Source of the DNA: Nitrospiraceae bacterium
GTDB lineage: Bacteria; Nitrospirota; Thermodesulfovibrionia; UBA6902
Reading direction: 5' to 3'
Length of the DNA stretch: 34,257 bases
Assembly: GCA_020356065.1 (NCBI GenBank)
Contig: CP070632.1
Span: forward strand, 1,834,897 to 1,869,153
The notes beneath the pieces are model-generated. The model had not been told where the DNA came from, ran no database searches, and was given only the letters and a program-made list of their open reading frames with translations. Of the stretch, positions 32,894 through 34,257 are shown piece after piece (the stretch's first letter is position 1; each line of letters starts with the position of its first letter). Both the position numbers and the translations under genes were made by a program.

Positions 32894-32919
32894 CGTTGCT
32901 GGTCAGCAACCAAGGCCCT
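32877..32919 (+). promoter_or_regulatory. Bacterial SECIS-like element
   Basis: GTTGCT (32895-32900) and AGCAAC (32905-32910) form a perfect 6-bp stem capped by GGTC. An outer helix AGGGC/GCCCT (32877-32881 and 32915-32919) can extend it. The E. coli fdhF SECIS, bound by SelB, has GUUGC-AGGUCU-GCACC at its tip, so stem sequence and the GGUC loop are nearly the same. The loop begins 16 bases after the TGA at 32882 and 25 after the TGA at 32873; in fdhF the distance is about 18. This would recruit SelB with Sec-tRNA. No sel genes are in the window. Confidence 0.72.
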
Positions 32920-33000
32920 GGATATGGCAGGGACATCATCTCTATAAACCAGTTTCTGCCATGTCCATTTATAACCCTCTCAACTATATAGGCTTTCTCA

Positions 33001-34044
33001 ATGGCAACAAAAGAAACGTTTGATTTTTTAATCCAGTGGCATCTGACCGAACTATGCAACCTGAAATGCACCCACTGTTATCAGCATGGCCATGGTTCTG
33101 ATGAGCTTGCCCTTGATGAGGTCCTGTCCACAATTAATGAAATAGAATCCACTCTTGAAATCTGGGAGGATGCGTATGCAATGGCCTTTTCTTCAAGTGT
33201 TAATATTACAGGCGGAGAACCGCTGCTTCGAAACGACCTGTTCGAAGTAATCTCTGCATTTCATAACATCGGCTTTGATACGTATCTCCTTACAAACGGA
33301 ATTTTCATCGATAATAACATTGCAAAAAAATTATGTGCCCTCAATGTCAAAGGCGTCCAGATCAGTATAGAGGGACCTGAAGGGATACATGACTCTATCA
33401 GAGGGAAGAACAGTTTTAAACAATCAATCAGAGGAGTGAAACTCCTTAAAGATGCAGGAATGGAAGTGACGTTAAACGCAACAGTTTCAGAAATTAATGC
33501 AGCTTATTTAACAGATACAGTTAAGCTCGCATCCGGTCTTGGAGCAGACAGGCTGGGGTTTTCCAGACTTGTCCCGTCAGGCAGGGGCAGGTCGTTATTG
33601 AAAGAACTGATGAAGACGTCTGAGGTGAAAAGTTTATATGAGAAAATATTCTCAATAAAACCGGACAATGGACTGGAGATCGTTACAGGCGACCCGGTAG
33701 CATCACAGTTCAGAAACAAGACTGGTAACAAGGATTATGGAGATATAGCACTGGGAGGCTGCGCTGCAGGAATATCAGGACTCACCATAATGCCTGATGG
33801 TACGGTAGTGCCATGCCGGAGGCTGCCGGTTCCTGTCGGAAATATAAGGAAGAATTCAATACGGGAAATTTGGGCCATGTCACCTGTGCTTAATGATCTC
33901 AGGGATAGAGGTAAATATAAAGGCAAATGCAGGACATGCGATAATTGGGCTAACTGCCGGGGGTGCAGGGCTATTGCCTATTCGTATTCAGCTTCAAAAG
34001 GGGAAGCTGACATACTTGCACCTGATCCACAGTGTTTTATATAG
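33001..34044 (+). CDS. Radical SAM/SPASM peptide maturase (SbtM-like, selenobiotic type)
   Basis: The 347-aa protein has the radical SAM cluster motif C19-x3-C23-x2-C26 (ELCNLKCTHCYQ), the GGEP SAM-binding motif at 71-74 and the barrel segment ISIEGPEGIHDSIRG. A C-terminal SPASM domain carries cysteines at 254, 272, 310, 313, 319, 322 and 345, enough for two auxiliary Fe-S clusters. SPASM enzymes mostly modify ribosomal peptides through thioether (or C-C) bonds. The opening QWHLTELCNLKC and the neighbour peptide suggest the SbtM group. The start is fixed by an in-frame stop at 32989, yet no good ribosome site precedes it. Chemistry on Sec, such as a selenoether bond, is inference. Confidence 0.88.
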   Translation: MATKETFDFLIQWHLTELCNLKCTHCYQHGHGSDELALDEVLSTINEIESTLEIWEDAYAMAFSSSVNITGGEPLLRNDLFEVISAFHNIGFDTYLLTNGIFIDNNIAKKLCALNVKGVQISIEGPEGIHDSIRGKNSFKQSIRGVKLLKDAGMEVTLNATVSEINAAYLTDTVKLASGLGADRLGFSRLVPSGRGRSLLKELMKTSEVKSLYEKIFSIKPDNGLEIVTGDPVASQFRNKTGNKDYGDIALGGCAAGISGLTIMPDGTVVPCRRLPVPVGNIRKNSIREIWAMSPVLNDLRDRGKYKGKCRTCDNWANCRGCRAIAYSYSASKGEADILAPDPQCFI

Positions 34045-34150
34045 GATCAGGATCCACGGGGTCGAGGATTCCAGGTTCGCAGTATTTTTTAATTGGACTA
34101 ATTATTTAGAACCTATCAAAAAAATTGATTTTATAAGTAATAAACCATGA
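34045..34150. other. Intergenic region after the radical SAM gene
   Basis: About 105 bases, AT-rich from 34085, with no coding sequence and no clear terminator. It ends at the repeat element starting near 34151. Confidence 0.5.
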
Positions 34151-34229
34151 ATCGTCATTCCCGACTCGATCGGGAATCCAGTCTTTCCAAGATGTTCTGG
34201 ATGCCCGCTTACAAACTGCGGGCATGACA
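34151..34229. repeat. REP/MITE-like element with two hairpins and inverted ends
   Basis: ATTCCCGA-CTCGA-TCGGGAAT (34157-34177) and ATGCCCGC/GCGGGCAT (34201-34208 and 34218-34225) are perfect 8-bp hairpins. The left end (CGTCATTCCCG) and right end (CGGGCATGACA) are approximate inverted copies. 'CGTCATTCCCG...GGGAATCCAG' elements are widely dispersed in intergenic DNA of many bacteria, often as miniature transposable or REP-type repeats. Only one copy lies in the window, so dispersal is assumed from general knowledge. Confidence 0.75.
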
Positions 34230-34257
34230 AATACTGCTAAAATGATTTTAAGATAGG

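Noticed and set aside
32868-33071. 67-codon minus-strand ORF across the SECIS region
   Set aside because: It is antisense to the SECIS hairpin and the radical SAM start, without a ribosome site or similarity.

Overview
This window looks like chromosome from a Gram-negative, AT-leaning bacterium. It carries a complete type II secretion operon with a GspN, an orphan PEP-CTERM protein, an RND/TolC efflux system, sigma-54 promoters, c-di-GMP components and an apparent selenocysteine insertion element. That mix, with pdxJ-acpS adjacency, fits Nitrospirota or Desulfobacterota-type lineages. This is inference; no rRNA or other taxonomic marker is present.

Layout. 1-134: the 5' end of an IS3-family transposase gene and the probable outer end of that IS, next to a 41-aa orphan ORF. 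316-1413: ribD. 1414-4369: a secreted-protein region with a lipoprotein-like gene, a PEP-CTERM protein and a secreted HEXXH protein. Two sigma-54 promoters with upstream palindromes serve it, and a class I c-di-GMP riboswitch sits in the leader of the HEXXH gene. 4401-16437 (minus strand): a T2SS operon in the order gspC-D-E-F-G-H-I-J-K-L-M-N. Its GspD is extended by a subtilase-prodomain-like module, 32-aa tandem repeats and a SPOR domain. 16577-20401: a PstS-like periplasmic binding protein followed by a membrane GGDEF-EAL protein. 20453-21628 (minus): acpS and pdxJ. 21907-22719: a DksA/TraR-type zinc-finger protein with a lysine-rich tail, a terminator and tRNA-Thr(CGT). 22720-23664: a third sigma-54 promoter driving a 52-54-aa ORF and a small secreted protein. 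23697-30091 (minus): arsR, tolC-like, membrane fusion and RND genes plus a small DUF2892-type membrane protein, under a promoter buried in a perfect palindrome. 30275-31852 (minus): a MshEN-PilT-like ATPase with eroded ATPase motifs. 32075-32542: a lysine-rich coiled-coil protein. 32676-34044: a peptide/radical-SAM locus. 34151-34229: a dispersed-repeat-like element.

The most striking locus is at 32676-34044. A good sigma-70 promoter and a near-perfect Shine-Dalgarno precede a tiny lysine-rich ORF. Its first two in-frame TGA codons are followed by a hairpin that closely resembles the E. coli fdhF SECIS, including the GGUC apical loop. Reading both TGA codons as selenocysteine gives a 39-aa peptide ending in a C-x-x-U-x-x-U motif, directly upstream of a radical SAM/SPASM enzyme. 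This looks like a ribosomally made, selenocysteine-containing, post-translationally modified peptide system of the 'selenobiotic' (SbtA/SbtM) type predicted by comparative genomics.

A second theme is c-di-GMP. The window has a synthesis/degradation enzyme (GGDEF-EAL), an RNA sensor (GEMM-I riboswitch) and a probable protein sensor (MshEN domain on a PilT-like ATPase), close to secretion and cell-surface genes.
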